DNA of 64,000 nucleotides from Aurantiochytrium sp. KH105 (lineage: Eukaryota > Sar > Bigyra > Thraustochytrida > Thraustochytriidae): positions 248,001 through 312,000 of the forward strand of contig BGKB01000022.1 of assembly GCA_003116975.1 (NCBI GenBank). The letters run 5' to 3'. Position 1 is the first letter of the stretch; each line of letters starts with the position of its first letter. The position numbers were made by a program, and so were the translations under genes. Shown in pieces: positions 52,650-63,136 of this stretch. The notes under the pieces were generated by a model that saw only the letters and a list, made by a program, of their open reading frames with translations, did no database searches and had not been told where the DNA came from.

Positions 52650-54841
52650 CGCGACGGACGCGCGAGGATGAGGCTGCGGCTGCGGCTGGCGAGCGGCGCG
52701 AGGGAGGGAGGCAGGGCGGCAGGGCGAGGCGGGGTCAGGAAACGGAGCGGAATCGGAGGAAGCCGAGGCTTTCGCCAGCAGCCAGGCCCCGGCGGAAGGA
52801 GGGAGGGAGGATGGACGAAGGAATGCACGGGTGCGGGTATGGGTGTTGCATGTGTGTGCAGGCCTTTGCGCGGAGGCGTGGCGTGATCCGGGGCTGGCCG
52901 CTTGCGCGAGCTCGTTTCGGGCTCGTCACTCGCGCGATGGACGGGCCGATCCAGGCGTCGGCCGCCTCGGTGATAAATGGAATTCCTGCGCGCGAGCGAG
53001 CGAGCGAGCGAGCGCGCGAGCGATCGTCCTGGGTGCGTGCGCGCGGCCGCTGCGCGACGACCCGAGACTGCGAGACGTGCAGGTGTACGCATACGTAGTG
53101 TATACGTGCGCGCAGCTCTCTCTCGCTCGCAAACCGGCCGGCCGGCCGGCCGACGGGACGCCGCGGCCAGGCGGCCCGCCAGCCAGGTGTGCGGGAGTGG
53201 CAGCTCTGCGCGTATGCGCTCGCGCACCAACCAACTCGACTGACTTGGAGCACGACAGAGCGCCAGCGCCTGCTTGCGTGCCTGCCTGCCTGCCTGTCCA
53301 GTGAGGCTATCTATCTATCTTGCGGATGGATGAACCCGTGTGCCGGTCTTTCTTTCTTCGAAACCTGCTTTTCTTCCTTGCTTCCTTCTTTCATTCTTGG
53401 CGTCCTGGGTTTCTTGCTTTCTCGTTCTTGGCGTCCTGGCCAGCCAGCCAGCCACTGCCAGCAGCAACTTGCTTTCTTGCTTGCTCGCTCGCTCGCTGAT
53501 CCATCGTACGCGCGTCGCGCTGCTGCTGCGGCGGCTTCGTTTGGCGCGATCCGCCGGCCATTGTGGCGGCTGCGGAGGGTGAACGGAGTTACGCGCCCCT
53601 TTGCGCGTGCATTTACTGTTATCTCTAGCCATAGCCGAGTCGATCGCGATGTTGCATTCATTCATTCCTTCGTTCATTCATGCCCGGCGCAGCGTCTACT
53701 CTGCAGTGTGTTTGTTGGCCCCGGCAGCGGCACTGCAGTGCAGGCTGCAGCTGCTGCTGCCTGCGTCGGAGGCGCCGCGAGTGCCGTCGGAGGCGTGGCG
53801 GATGGAGAAGGAGAAAGAAACCTGAGAGAAAGAAAGGAAGAAAGAAGGACGCTCGTGACGGGAGGCAGAGCGCGGGGCTGACGCGCCGTATCGGGAAGCA
53901 CAAGCAGGAAGCGGACGCGAGGCGAGGCGACGCGAGGCGAGGCCAAGGCGCCGCACGCCCTCCCTCCCGAGCAGAAGGCACGTCGAGTCGAGTCGAGTTG
54001 ACGTGGCTCGACGTGAGTTCGAGGGGAACGATCGAGCGAGAAGCGGCCGCGACAGGAGCCGAGGCGCGGTCGCGGAGAGGCAGGGACGGGCGAGCGCGAA
54101 GTGGCTTTCGCGGCTTTCGCAGGGGCGGGAGGCGCAGCGGCAAGGCAGCGACGCGCAGGAAGCGGCCCTTGCGTGCGAGGAGGGAAAGAGGAAGAAGGGG
54201 AGGCGGCAGCGAATGAATACACGGACGGTCAGGACTCGACCCGACTCGACTCGACTCGACTCGTCCGCGCGGGCAGCCGCAGCTTTATCTGCAGCAGGCA
54301 AGGAGGCAGTGTTGCGGAGAGACGCAGCTGCTGCTGCTGGTGCTGGCAGCAGCCGCAACCGTTCCTGCCTGGCTGCTGCGAGCAATGCGTGCGCGCGGCA
54401 GGTTGGTGATTTTGAAGCCGGATGTTGGACCTGCCGCTGCCGAAGCCGACGAGATTCAGCCGCACGAAACGAATCGAATCGAATCGAATCGATCGAAGGA
54501 CCGCCGCACCGCAGCGGCCGCAAAACCTTGCAGTGCGTGCAAAGGGCGCGGCACGTGGAGACGCGTGCGTCTGCGTGCGTTGCATCGCGCTGCGCTGCGC
54601 CGCGCCGCGGTGCCGTTGTCGCTGGTGCGCGCGGAGCGGTGCAGCGGCCTTCGCATAAAGCGGGCCGCCGGACCGCGAACGCCAGAGCATGAGAGTAGTG
54701 GGGACAGAGCGGCAGAGACAGAGCCCGCAGCTGCGTATGTCACTGGCGTCCCCACGTATGCCACCGCCGTTAGGTCCAGAGAGCAAGAGCAGAGCACAGA
54801 GAGCAAGAGCAGAGCAGAGAGCGCCTTGAGCCAGCAACGAT

Positions 54842-54890
54842 CGAACGAACGAACGAACGAACGAACGAACGAACGAACGAACGAACGAAT
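54842..54890. repeat. (GAAC)n microsatellite
   Basis: About twelve units ending in GAAT variants; gives a spurious NERT peptide repeat. Confidence 0.93.
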
Positions 54891-55046
54891 GAATGAGCGG
54901 GTTGATCGAACGAGCGAATGGACGAAGCGAACGGAGCGAGCCGCAGCCGCGGCCTACGGTGGAGCGAACGAGCGAAAGTACGAGCGGATGCGTGGACGTA
55001 GGGGAGTTAGTTATAGTTAGTTAGTTTGGGAGAGCGAAGCCAAGCT

Positions 55047-55047
<1 letters not shown>

Positions 55048-55099
<52 letters not shown>
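55048..55099. repeat. (TTTC)n microsatellite
   Basis: Thirteen perfect units about 2.8 kb upstream of aquaporin 3; same motif as near the PH kinase. Confidence 0.95.
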
Positions 55100-55101
<2 letters not shown>

Positions 55102-55153
55102 GGCGCGCGCTGCAGCTGAGACGAAGACGAGCCGGTCGAGCCGCCTGCACCGC

Positions 55154-55203
55154 GCTGCATTGCACTGCATTGCACTGCACTGCACTGCACTGCACTGCAC
55201 TGC
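55154..55203. repeat. (GCACT)n pentanucleotide repeat
   Basis: About ten units of the 5-mer, with GCATT variants at the left end. Confidence 0.92.
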
Positions 55204-55366
55204 GCGGCGCTCGTGACGGAGCAGGAGACGCGCGCGCAATGCGGTGTCGTCGGAGGCCCAAGAAGTGCGCGTACGCGGCGCCGCGTAACATCAAGCAGTG
55301 CAGCAGGACACGCGTCCTCACACGCTCGCATGCTGCGCGTGAAGACGGAACAAGCAGCAGCTCAGG

Positions 55367-55403
55367 CATTCATTCATTCATTCATTCATTCATTCATTTA
55401 TTC
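55367..55403. repeat. (ATTC)n microsatellite
   Basis: Nine units of ATTC. Confidence 0.9.
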
Positions 55404-56938
55404 TAGCAGTAGGCCTAAAGCCCGGCTCGCGGATGCCGGGCAGATAGAGGTTGGCCCATCCTCCCTCTCCCACTCCCGGCAGCTGTAGCCGCAGCTGGCA
55501 GGCAGGTGAAATGCGGGCGTCCTCGGCGCGAAAGTACGGAGCGGCGGGACGCCGGGGGTATTATATCGGCAGCCGCAGCCTGCCCGGCCCGGCCCGCGCG
55601 AGCCGTAGCCGCAGCCGCTGCCGTTGCTGCTGTGCTGCGGCTGCGTATGCCAGATGTAGGTGTGTGGTGCGATGCGGGCGCGCGCGGACGAGATCCGACC
55701 ACTCTTCCTTTTTTCTTTTCTTTTCTTTTCATTTCTTTCCTTTTGCTTTCAAAGTTCTTCTTGTCTTGACCAAACACTCACGCGATGGTGACCCACGACC
55801 GCGAGCTCGTTCTCAGCCGCCGTCTGTCTGCACCGCACTGCGCTGCCGAGGAGGTAGGTGGATGAAGAAAGATGGGTGGAAGAAAGGGAAGGCCTCGCCT
55901 CGGTTACGTGCTTGCTCCGACGTCCGAGTGAGAGGGACCGACCCTCGCCGAATGCCATAGGCGCGTCATCGGCAAGGGGCAGTGCAGCCCATCCCGGCGC
56001 AGTGCAGCGCCACGCGATGGCGATGGCTCGAACTCGTGCGAGAAAAGCACGCAAACAATCAAACAAAAAGGAGCAACACAATACAAGACATGAGATGCTA
56101 AAACATGACGAGACAAATCGCACGAGACTGGAAGCGATGGATAGATCTTGCAGCAGCGATGTGAGCAACAAGTACAGCTGCAGGCAGAGCAGCCAAAGGA
56201 CTGATTGGCTGCGCCGACCGGGCCGCCGAACAGGCAGCTTAGCCGGCTGGCCTGGCCGGTCCGAACCATGCGGACTGATTTGTGACGCATGCTCGGAAGA
56301 CCGACTGGCAGCCACTGCCAGTTGCAGCTCGCGCGGCGACGCATGCAGCAGTTTCGCTCGCAAACGGGTCCAGAAATCTGGGACGTGGTGGCGTACGTAC
56401 AGCTCTGTTCGGGCTTGCAGCCGTAGCCGATTCATCGATCGATTTTATTACTCAATCGAATTCATTGGCGCCACCTCCAAACATCAAGCACGCAATGCAT
56501 GATGCATGGCCCGTTTCGTCGCGTCAGCGGTGCTGCTACTCCAAAAAGACCCCATCTCAAAGGATGCGACGCATCATGTCGCAGTACTTTCGAAGCTCTT
56601 GACAGCCAACCTTTCAACCCCGGGGTGGATATCCACCCGTTCGTCCTCTCGCTGACGCGCCATGTCTCCGCTGGCCGATGCCAAACCCCTGCACAATCCG
56701 GACGACCATTGACGCCATCATCGGGCATGAAAATTGCTCTCTCGATTCATCTTCCCTCTGGCAGCTTCAAATGATGCCTTTGATGGAGATCACGTCCACA
56801 AAGCGCGACCTCTTGCAAATTTTGATGAGCATTGTCTGGCCGCCCGGCTCACAAGTTGCGTTCCTTTCACTTGCGTTGTCAGGCTCTTCTTTAGGTTGAG
56901 CATGAAGCAGTCGAGCAATTTTGACTTGGTCCTATTTT

Positions 56939-57312
56939 GGCATCACCATTGCAGATAGACATGCACAACAGCTAAAGCTGCATTTGCTAGCTCCTGGACA
57001 TCCACTCGACAAATTCTTGAGAACTACTCAAAGTCGCTTGCTCGATTTGTCCTTTTGCATTTAAGCTTCTTCGTCGTGAGAGGCGACGATTAACATAGCG
57101 ACCGCATCGTTTCTGGCATCATCGTTGCACAGAATATTGTTTGATGGACCGAAGTCTACTTTATGGCAGTTCGAGCTGCAGTTGCTGGCTCTCAGACATC
57201 CACTCAACGAATTTCTGAGACCTAGTCAACGTCGCTTCATTGATAAAATCAATCCATCCTTTTGTATTCTTAGCCTCTTCGTCATAAGAGGCAACGATTA
57301 GCATAGCGACTC
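56939..57312 (-). pseudogene. Duplicated remnant of an unknown coding sequence, ~200-bp offset
   Basis: The blocks CATCCACTC(G/A)AC (56999 and 57197) and GAGGC(G/A)ACGATTA (57079 and 57288) recur with an offset of about 198-209 bp. Read on the minus strand, the right copy encodes RVAMLIVASYDEEAKNTKGW followed by LTRSQKFVEWMSESQQL before a stop; the left copy encodes LIVASHDEEA then a stop and a shifted continuation with QEFVEWMS. The right copy extends upstream (to about 57370) with LPRKISGDNGTFKG in frame. Family unknown; both copies are broken. Confidence 0.6.
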
Positions 57313-57728
57313 GACCCTTGAAGGTACCGTTGTCGCCGGAAATCTTGCGTGGCAGCCCAAGCTGTACTGTCGACCTCCCGGTCGTTCACTTGGCAAAAAA
57401 TACGTAGCCACTTTTCTTGTCCGAAACAGTCTCGCTGATCACGCTGCCAAAGCTTTTCATTTATCATCTTCTGCGAAAACGACAGCCAAAGCTATCTCAC
57501 ATCTCAGTCGAAATTGCGCAACTCTTCTTTTTGAAGACATTTCACTAACGCTTTCTCACGTGCTCTTGATAAATACTACATAATGATTACTCTGGAGCTT
57601 TTACATCTACTACAGCGCCGTCTCCGAAAAATTTACACATTCCGATAATCAATCTCGATCGTGAATTCCTTTCTTCCGTTCGTACGTACGTTCGTACGTA
57701 CGTAAGAACGAACGAGAGGAAGGAAGTG

Positions 57729-60620
57729 TTACTGCTGGTCGTCGGCCTGATCCATCTCGCGCGCTTCGCCCAAAGCACGATAGCGCATCTCCCGCGCATT
57801 CTCCACAACCGTGGACGTAATGAGACCTCGCACATAGGCAACATCTCGTTGCGCCGCCGAGCCCGCGTCCGATGCCATCGCTGCCATGAAGCGCCGTGGC
57901 GACCGCATAATGCTTTCCCGATGGGGTCGCACGGTATGCGCCAAGGGCAGGAGGCTTGTAAAGGCCGAAACGTTCTCGTCAACTCCGTCTGAATCCGGCT
58001 CGAGACTTGCGGCGAGCTCGCGAGCTCGCGCGGCGTACGATGACTCCGGGTCAAGACATGCATCCACGTCCGTCACGAGAACCTTGTGCAAATCCTGCAC
58101 ATGCACAGGCGCAGGGCCACATCCGAGCTCAAAAACCCGCCGACCCCAGAATCGCTGGTCCATAATGAGCACGCCAGTGGTCAAGCTCGGTTTGCCAGCA
58201 CGCAAGATCTCACCCGTGGTCCCCAGGCCCCCATGGGCAATGACACAATCGACCTGCGGAAAAAGCTTCGAAAACGGCGCACCTGCGTCCACCAACATGC
58301 GGCCCTCGCTGACCAATTCATGCGCGCGGCTCTCTACCGCATCCACGGACCCAGACAGTTCTTCGACCTTGATCGCGTTCGAATTCCCTACCAAGGCAAT
58401 GACACGTGGACGCTGTGCGCACTGCTCCACCACCATGATGGCCAGCTCGAGGATGCGCGTCCGCGGTACCGGCATGCTGCTGAACGCCATGACTACGAGA
58501 GGCTCCTTGGCCGCGCGAGCATCCACGATCATCCGCATGTATCTGGCATCTAGGGGAGGTACTGCGCCGCTGCGCAGAAAAATAAAGTCCGTCAGCACTG
58601 CATGTTCGTGCCAATCGGATGGCTTGCCGCCAAAGACAGTCTGATTGATCGGCACAATCACGGGAATGTCTTGCGAAACAATCAGTCCGTAGTCGTTCAC
58701 GCGATAACTGTAGGGTTGCAGGCCTCGAGCACGGCGCATCGAGTTCAACACAGCATTAAAGTCGAATGGATTGTTCTCCATAAATAACTTGATTCGTCCG
58801 TACAGCGTGTGAGATACCACAGGGTCTCCGCTGTTGGCAATCGGTGAGATGGCCGGATAATGTTTGCTTGGAATCACCGACGGCTGAAGCATGAAGCCAA
58901 TAATGGGGATTCGCAAGCTCTCGGAAAGAATCATGGCAATGTGTGCCGTGGTGAAGCCAAACATGACCACGTCAGGCCGGAGGGCACGACACCAGTAGTG
59001 GAACATGGGCTCGCTATCAAAGAACTCGCGCTCAGAGTGACCAAGCATAGCCAACTGCATGGCGGTCGAGCTTTGTCGAAGGGCCCACTGCGCTACTGCG
59101 GTTGTAATGCGCTTCTCCGAGTCGCCTCCGCTCGTACGGAATTGAATTGCTCCGTGCGGAACCTCACTGTAGCGCTCAACCAGCGGGCGGTACCGATCCT
59201 CCGTGCAAATGGTTACAAGGTATCCACATTGCGACGCAAGTCCACGTGCGAGAGCAATAAAAGGTTGCACATCGCCGCGCGTCCCACGCGTGCAAACAAA
59301 GACGTGTTTGGCGTACTTGCGCGGTCCACGAGTGCTTGCTGTGTTCTCCGAGCTCGCGCGCGTTGCGCCGTCGTGGCGGGCGTGATCATCCTCATCTTCA
59401 TCTTCACTACCGCCACGAGGTTGTCCCTCTTCCTCTTCCTCTGTGTCGTCGCCATGTCGAACTGGCCTCATGCCTATAGAGGGCGTCCCCGGGGGGCTCA
59501 TCGTCAATCCCCGAGGCAAGGGAAAACCTTCCTCCTCCGCGAGGGCCTCGTAATCGACGCTCACTTGCAGCCTGCAGGGCTCCATACCGGCGTCGTCAAA
59601 GACGACAATGTCCGTTTCGGGATCCTTGAGCCACATGGTCGCCGAGGCAAGGCCTTCGCGCCGCGCCGCTTGTGAAGGGACACAAGCCTGGTGCACAAGA
59701 TCGGAGACGCAAACCCGTACCTCGCCGACACACATGCGCAAACCGGCACGGAGACGTCCAAAGTACTGGCAATCGACGCGAAAGATGACCACATCCGCTG
59801 GCATGACCCTGCCAAGATCGAGAACCGTGCTGCCCATGCTTCGCTGCATCTCCTCTTGCTCCTCTCCATGAGCATGGTTGTTCTCCTCGTTGTCATCGTC
59901 CAAAGTGCCGCTGTACGTGACAAAGCCATCAGCTGTCCAAACGACCGCCGTCTCGGCGCTCGCGCCAGTGCGATCAATCGTAGCCGTCACGACGTAGCCG
60001 TTCTTGAGCTCCTTGTGTTGCAGTCGACCATTTACGGGAAGATGCGAGACCCCATGAACTTTGACGCAAAAGCTGGCCTGTTGCGCCAAGAGCGATCTGC
60101 TACTCAAAAGCGAAATGTTTTGCATTTCCGGGTCCTCCATCTCCTCGTCCTCATCCTCGTCCTCGGCTTCGGCCTCGGCATCAGCAGCAGCATGGCCTGT
60201 AACCATCGCCAAGAGCCTCGTGTTGCCTAGAATCTGGTTCACCACGCGCTGTGAGCCTTGTGAGATGGCCTCGCCTAGAGCGTGCCACGCGTCCAGAGGG
60301 AGGTACGGATGCGCTTCTTCTTCGTGCGCCTTGGCCTCGAGTTCCTCTACGCGCGCGCGGAGCGCTGCATTCTCTTGACGTAGTCGCCGCACCTCGCTCG
60401 CGCTCAGGTTTGGGCGGGGCACGTGCTCACCGGATGCACCATGAGGCAGTACTGCCACCCCCGTTCTGCTCGTCTGCAGCACGCTATCGGAGAGCCCTCG
60501 CGCCAGCTGCTGCTGTTGATGCTGTTGCTGCCGCGGCGGCGGCGAGGACTCGCGCTGCAGCGGTCCCTGCTGTTCCTGCTGCCGCCGCCGCTGCGACACG
60601 CGCTGCGACCAGCGCCGCAT
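57729..60620 (-). CDS. C2-domain sterol-glucosyltransferase-like (GT1/GT28) protein
   Basis: 963 residues from ATG at 60620. The N-terminus is Gln-rich, then a short leucine coiled coil (EVRRLRQENAALRARVEELE, about 76-95), an acidic patch, and a C2-like beta domain at about 183-356 (ASFCVKVHGVSHLP to CRLQVSVDYEAL). The glycosyltransferase starts at about 438 with CTRGTRGDVQPFIALARGL, the GSRGDVQP-type acceptor motif of sterol glucosyltransferases. The C-lobe carries HGGLGTTGEILRAGKPS from H796 and MDQRFWGRRVFELGCGP, the UDP-sugar signature. It probably transfers glucose from a UDP-sugar to a sterol or lipid at a membrane, with the C2 domain giving lipid or calcium-dependent targeting. Fungal enzymes carry PH-GRAM instead of C2. 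Confidence 0.9.
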   Translation of the reverse strand: MRRWSQRVSQRRRQQEQQGPLQRESSPPPRQQQHQQQQLARGLSDSVLQTSRTGVAVLPHGASGEHVPRPNLSASEVRRLRQENAALRARVEELEAKAHEEEAHPYLPLDAWHALGEAISQGSQRVVNQILGNTRLLAMVTGHAAADAEAEAEDEDEDEEMEDPEMQNISLLSSRSLLAQQASFCVKVHGVSHLPVNGRLQHKELKNGYVVTATIDRTGASAETAVVWTADGFVTYSGTLDDDNEENNHAHGEEQEEMQRSMGSTVLDLGRVMPADVVIFRVDCQYFGRLRAGLRMCVGEVRVCVSDLVHQACVPSQAARREGLASATMWLKDPETDIVVFDDAGMEPCRLQVSVDYEALAEEEGFPLPRGLTMSPPGTPSIGMRPVRHGDDTEEEEEGQPRGGSEDEDEDDHARHDGATRASSENTASTRGPRKYAKHVFVCTRGTRGDVQPFIALARGLASQCGYLVTICTEDRYRPLVERYSEVPHGAIQFRTSGGDSEKRITTAVAQWALRQSSTAMQLAMLGHSEREFFDSEPMFHYWCRALRPDVVMFGFTTAHIAMILSESLRIPIIGFMLQPSVIPSKHYPAISPIANSGDPVVSHTLYGRIKLFMENNPFDFNAVLNSMRRARGLQPYSYRVNDYGLIVSQDIPVIVPINQTVFGGKPSDWHEHAVLTDFIFLRSGAVPPLDARYMRMIVDARAAKEPLVVMAFSSMPVPRTRILELAIMVVEQCAQRPRVIALVGNSNAIKVEELSGSVDAVESRAHELVSEGRMLVDAGAPFSKLFPQVDCVIAHGGLGTTGEILRAGKPSLTTGVLIMDQRFWGRRVFELGCGPAPVHVQDLHKVLVTDVDACLDPESSYAARARELAASLEPDSDGVDENVSAFTSLLPLAHTVRPHRESIMRSPRRFMAAMASDAGSAAQRDVAYVRGLITSTVVENAREMRYRALGEAREMDQADDQQ

Positions 60621-61462
60621 GGCGTCTCAAGTTTGGGCTTTGCACGTGCACCTCTTGCAAGGACTAACAAGTAAAGCAACCAAGCCTGGGTCACTCTCTC
60701 TCACTGCCAACCAGGAAGCGCCTGCCTCATGATGACTTGGCGTGGCGGCCACCTTCGAACCCGGGCGCGCTGCACGAACGCTATTGCGTGTGCAGCGCGC
60801 CCGCCCCGAGGCTGGTTATTTTTACGAACAATGAGAGAACGAGTCGGACGCTGCACGCGAATCTCGGCCCGCTGCTGACTAGTAAGTACAAACGGCGCCG
60901 AAATGGCTCGTTGTCTGTGCCAGTGCTGGGTCGGTCGCCTTGTGGCATTCGCGGGCAACTACGCGCTTCTGTCACACTCTGACCTTTCTAGGCTGGCCTA
61001 GGCCTAGATCTAGAAGCTTGTGCGTCATTGTTCTTTTTTTTTATGCGGAATCGTGCAGATTCGCCTCCAACTACTCGTCGATCAAGAATTAGTCTCTCGT
61101 CCAGCTTGCACCTTGATCTTTTCCAAAAGTTGCAAACCATACCCTGGTATACATACTACTACAGTGGTTTGTACGATGAGACGGTGGTTCCCACTTTCGT
61201 GCGACACAGCATGAGCTCGCAAGTACGACGCAGAGGTGGTCGTATTCTATACACACACGCGCACGCATCATATTTGGTAGAAGTGAAACATCATCATTGA
61301 AGGTATAGAAAGGTCGTGAAATAAGGTATAGGCCTACTCCGGGAAACCAGCCTACACCGAAGCTCGAGAAAAACCGTGAGGTCGCAAAAGGAGGCTCCCA
61401 CAACATGATCAGCTGCTTCAAAGTACAGGTACAATGGAAAAATGAAAGACTGCAGCTCCGGA
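60621..61462. other. Spacer between glycosyltransferase and the coiled-coil/AT-hook gene
   Basis: About 840 bp: promoter of the glycosyltransferase at the left, 3' flank of the next gene at the right. No gene or tRNA supported. Confidence 0.6.
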
Positions 61463-63136
61463 TCAGGAGGCGTGCGGCGCGCCTGTCGGACGAGACGCAC
61501 CAATGTTCTGTCCAAATACATGAATGTACTTTGCGAAATTCTTGGTGAGCGAACCATCGGGTCGCAGAATGGCCTCTATAGAGCCAAACTCTTCTTCCTC
61601 GGAAAACTCGGGAGGCGTTGACATGATAAAGACGAGTCGTACTCTTGGCGCAGACACCGCCTCGCCATCTTCTTCGGCAAGAGTCTCCTCTGTAAAAACA
61701 AAAGCTCCGTGGAGAATCGGCGAAGTGATGCGCTGGGCATCCTCACTTTGGGAAGCACCAACAACCAAAGAAGTCGACATGCGCGCAAGAATGTTCACGT
61801 CGGCCTGACCAAAGGCCCATGGCTTGTTCTTGTTGGCCTTTGACCCCAAGGGTCGGCCCCGCTTTCGCGGCTGACATAACTGCGGACGCTCATACACATA
61901 GCCCCCGGGGGTGTCCTGTGCAGGTTTTCTCACAAGCTTTGGTGGGGGTGCCAATGTTGATCGCGCCATCTTCGTCTTGCATCGGTGAAAGAGGAAGACC
62001 GCGTCGCGGTCCTTTTGCGGCGGCGGATAGCGCTTGCGGTGATGCAGAAACATCGTGTCTTCTCCCGTGTCGCCGTTAGGTAATGGCCGCAGCTCGACGC
62101 GCTCTCGACTATTCGACGCAAGTCGCACGAAACGGTCCTTGCCTTTCGGAGCGCACAAAACCGCTGTCACGCGGTCTGCCACTTCTTGCGTACTGATCCC
62201 TTCCAAACTGTAGTCAACGCGGAGCTGCAGCCGCTTCTGTGATCGCTGCGTACTTTCTTCGGCGCTATGCGATCCCGAGGTGAAGAGTCGGTCTGCGAGC
62301 TTATAGTGCATCTCAAAGCTGTGCCCGAGCCGGCGCAGCTCGCTGGGCAGCTTGACTGACTCCCACTCTTTGTGCTGACTGTCGGCAAGAATCCCAAGGA
62401 TCATTGTCTTGGCGCTTTCGGCGCCTTCATCGTAGATTTGCCGACGGGACTGTTCTTCCGTGGGCGAGCCCTTGACCATTTTGAGAAAGGCGTGCAGAAA
62501 CTGGCGATGAGCCATGACCTCTTCCCGCAGCTTGGTATTTTCCCGCACATCATCAAGAGCTAGGGTCCCCGCCGCCCCATGTTGCATGGCTGCCTCCAGG
62601 TCTTTGATTCTCTTAATGAAGGCTTCGCGCTCGCGCAGGAGTTCTTCATTGCGGCTGCGTTGCATCCCCATTTCGTGTATCAGAGGGTCCATGGGCTTTG
62701 GTTTCGGCTCAAAATCTGTTGCCACGTCGCTCGCTGCTGCACTTGTTGCCGAGTCGCTCGCTTCTGCTTGCAGGTCTGCCGGAACACCATCGTTCCCGCT
62801 TCTTGAACGTTTGGGACTCGGTCGCGATACGACCGAGTATAATGTCGGATTTGAGCTCGTTTCACCGCGAAGTCGACGTGCTGCAGCCGCTCGCCATTCT
62901 GACGCATCATCGCGATACGGTGCCGCGTGCGTAGCCTGGTCAAACCTGCGTTCTTCTTCTTTTTCATGGTGAAGTTTCACTGGAATACTTCTTTTTCTTC
63001 GCTCGTGCTCACGAACATGATCACCTTCCGAGGCTGATGGTGAGTACAGCTCGGCGCCCTGTTGCACGGCGTTATAGTCAACGACTTCGTCGGTCGCAGC
63101 CACCGCGCTCCAGCTGCGTTTGGAGCCCGAGTTCAT
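61463..63136 (-). CDS. Coiled-coil protein with AT-hook-like motif; resembles stramenopile bZIP-like/START-like (M96-type) proteins
   Basis: 557 residues from ATG at 63136; 34 more codons upstream start only at GTG. A basic, charged N-terminus precedes a coiled coil at about 155-215. Residues about 198-224 read ENTKLREEVMAHRQFLHAFL then KMVKGSP, the coil-then-F-rich phrase common in large oomycete and thraustochytrid families annotated as M96 mating-specific or START-like. A beta-rich region follows (RLQLRVDYSLEGIS, MFLHHRKRYPPP), which may be the START-like fold. An AT-hook-like RKRGRPLGSK lies near 420, and an acidic segment before the end includes STPPEFSEEEEFGS. A DNA-binding or regulatory role is possible. 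Exact function is unknown; the family link is from memory of the pattern only. Confidence 0.6.
   Translation of the reverse strand: MNSGSKRSWSAVAATDEVVDYNAVQQGAELYSPSASEGDHVREHERRKRSIPVKLHHEKEEERRFDQATHAAPYRDDASEWRAAAARRLRGETSSNPTLYSVVSRPSPKRSRSGNDGVPADLQAEASDSATSAAASDVATDFEPKPKPMDPLIHEMGMQRSRNEELLREREAFIKRIKDLEAAMQHGAAGTLALDDVRENTKLREEVMAHRQFLHAFLKMVKGSPTEEQSRRQIYDEGAESAKTMILGILADSQHKEWESVKLPSELRRLGHSFEMHYKLADRLFTSGSHSAEESTQRSQKRLQLRVDYSLEGISTQEVADRVTAVLCAPKGKDRFVRLASNSRERVELRPLPNGDTGEDTMFLHHRKRYPPPQKDRDAVFLFHRCKTKMARSTLAPPPKLVRKPAQDTPGGYVYERPQLCQPRKRGRPLGSKANKNKPWAFGQADVNILARMSTSLVVGASQSEDAQRITSPILHGAFVFTEETLAEEDGEAVSAPRVRLVFIMSTPPEFSEEEEFGSIEAILRPDGSLTKNFAKYIHVFGQNIGASRPTGAPHAS

Larger units (their letters stand above)
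52249..57728. other. 5.5 kb gene-free region: microsatellites on the left, decayed duplicated sequence on the right
   Basis: 52.2-56.4 kb is GC-rich with GCGAC pentamers (52606-52649), GAGC repeats near 52992-53015, GGCC runs near 53134-53152, GCGAG pentamers near 53918-53942, ACTCG pentamers near 54237-54263, GAATC pentamers near 54469-54494, GAAC (54842-54890), TTTC (55048-55099), GCACT (55154-55203) and ATTC (55367-55403) tracts. 56.5-57.7 kb has lower GC and a duplicated, frameshifted coding remnant. A GTAC/TACG run lies near 57680-57705, just beyond the glycosyltransferase stop. Confidence 0.65.

Noticed and set aside
53296-54837. Overlapping frames on both strands around the GAGTC and GAATC pentamers
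   Set aside because: Repeat-derived Arg/Ser peptides with no conserved domain.
60745-60830. GGTTCGAAGG-like B box (minus strand) with nearby GC stems
   Set aside because: No convincing acceptor stem or A box; probably promoter DNA of the glycosyltransferase.
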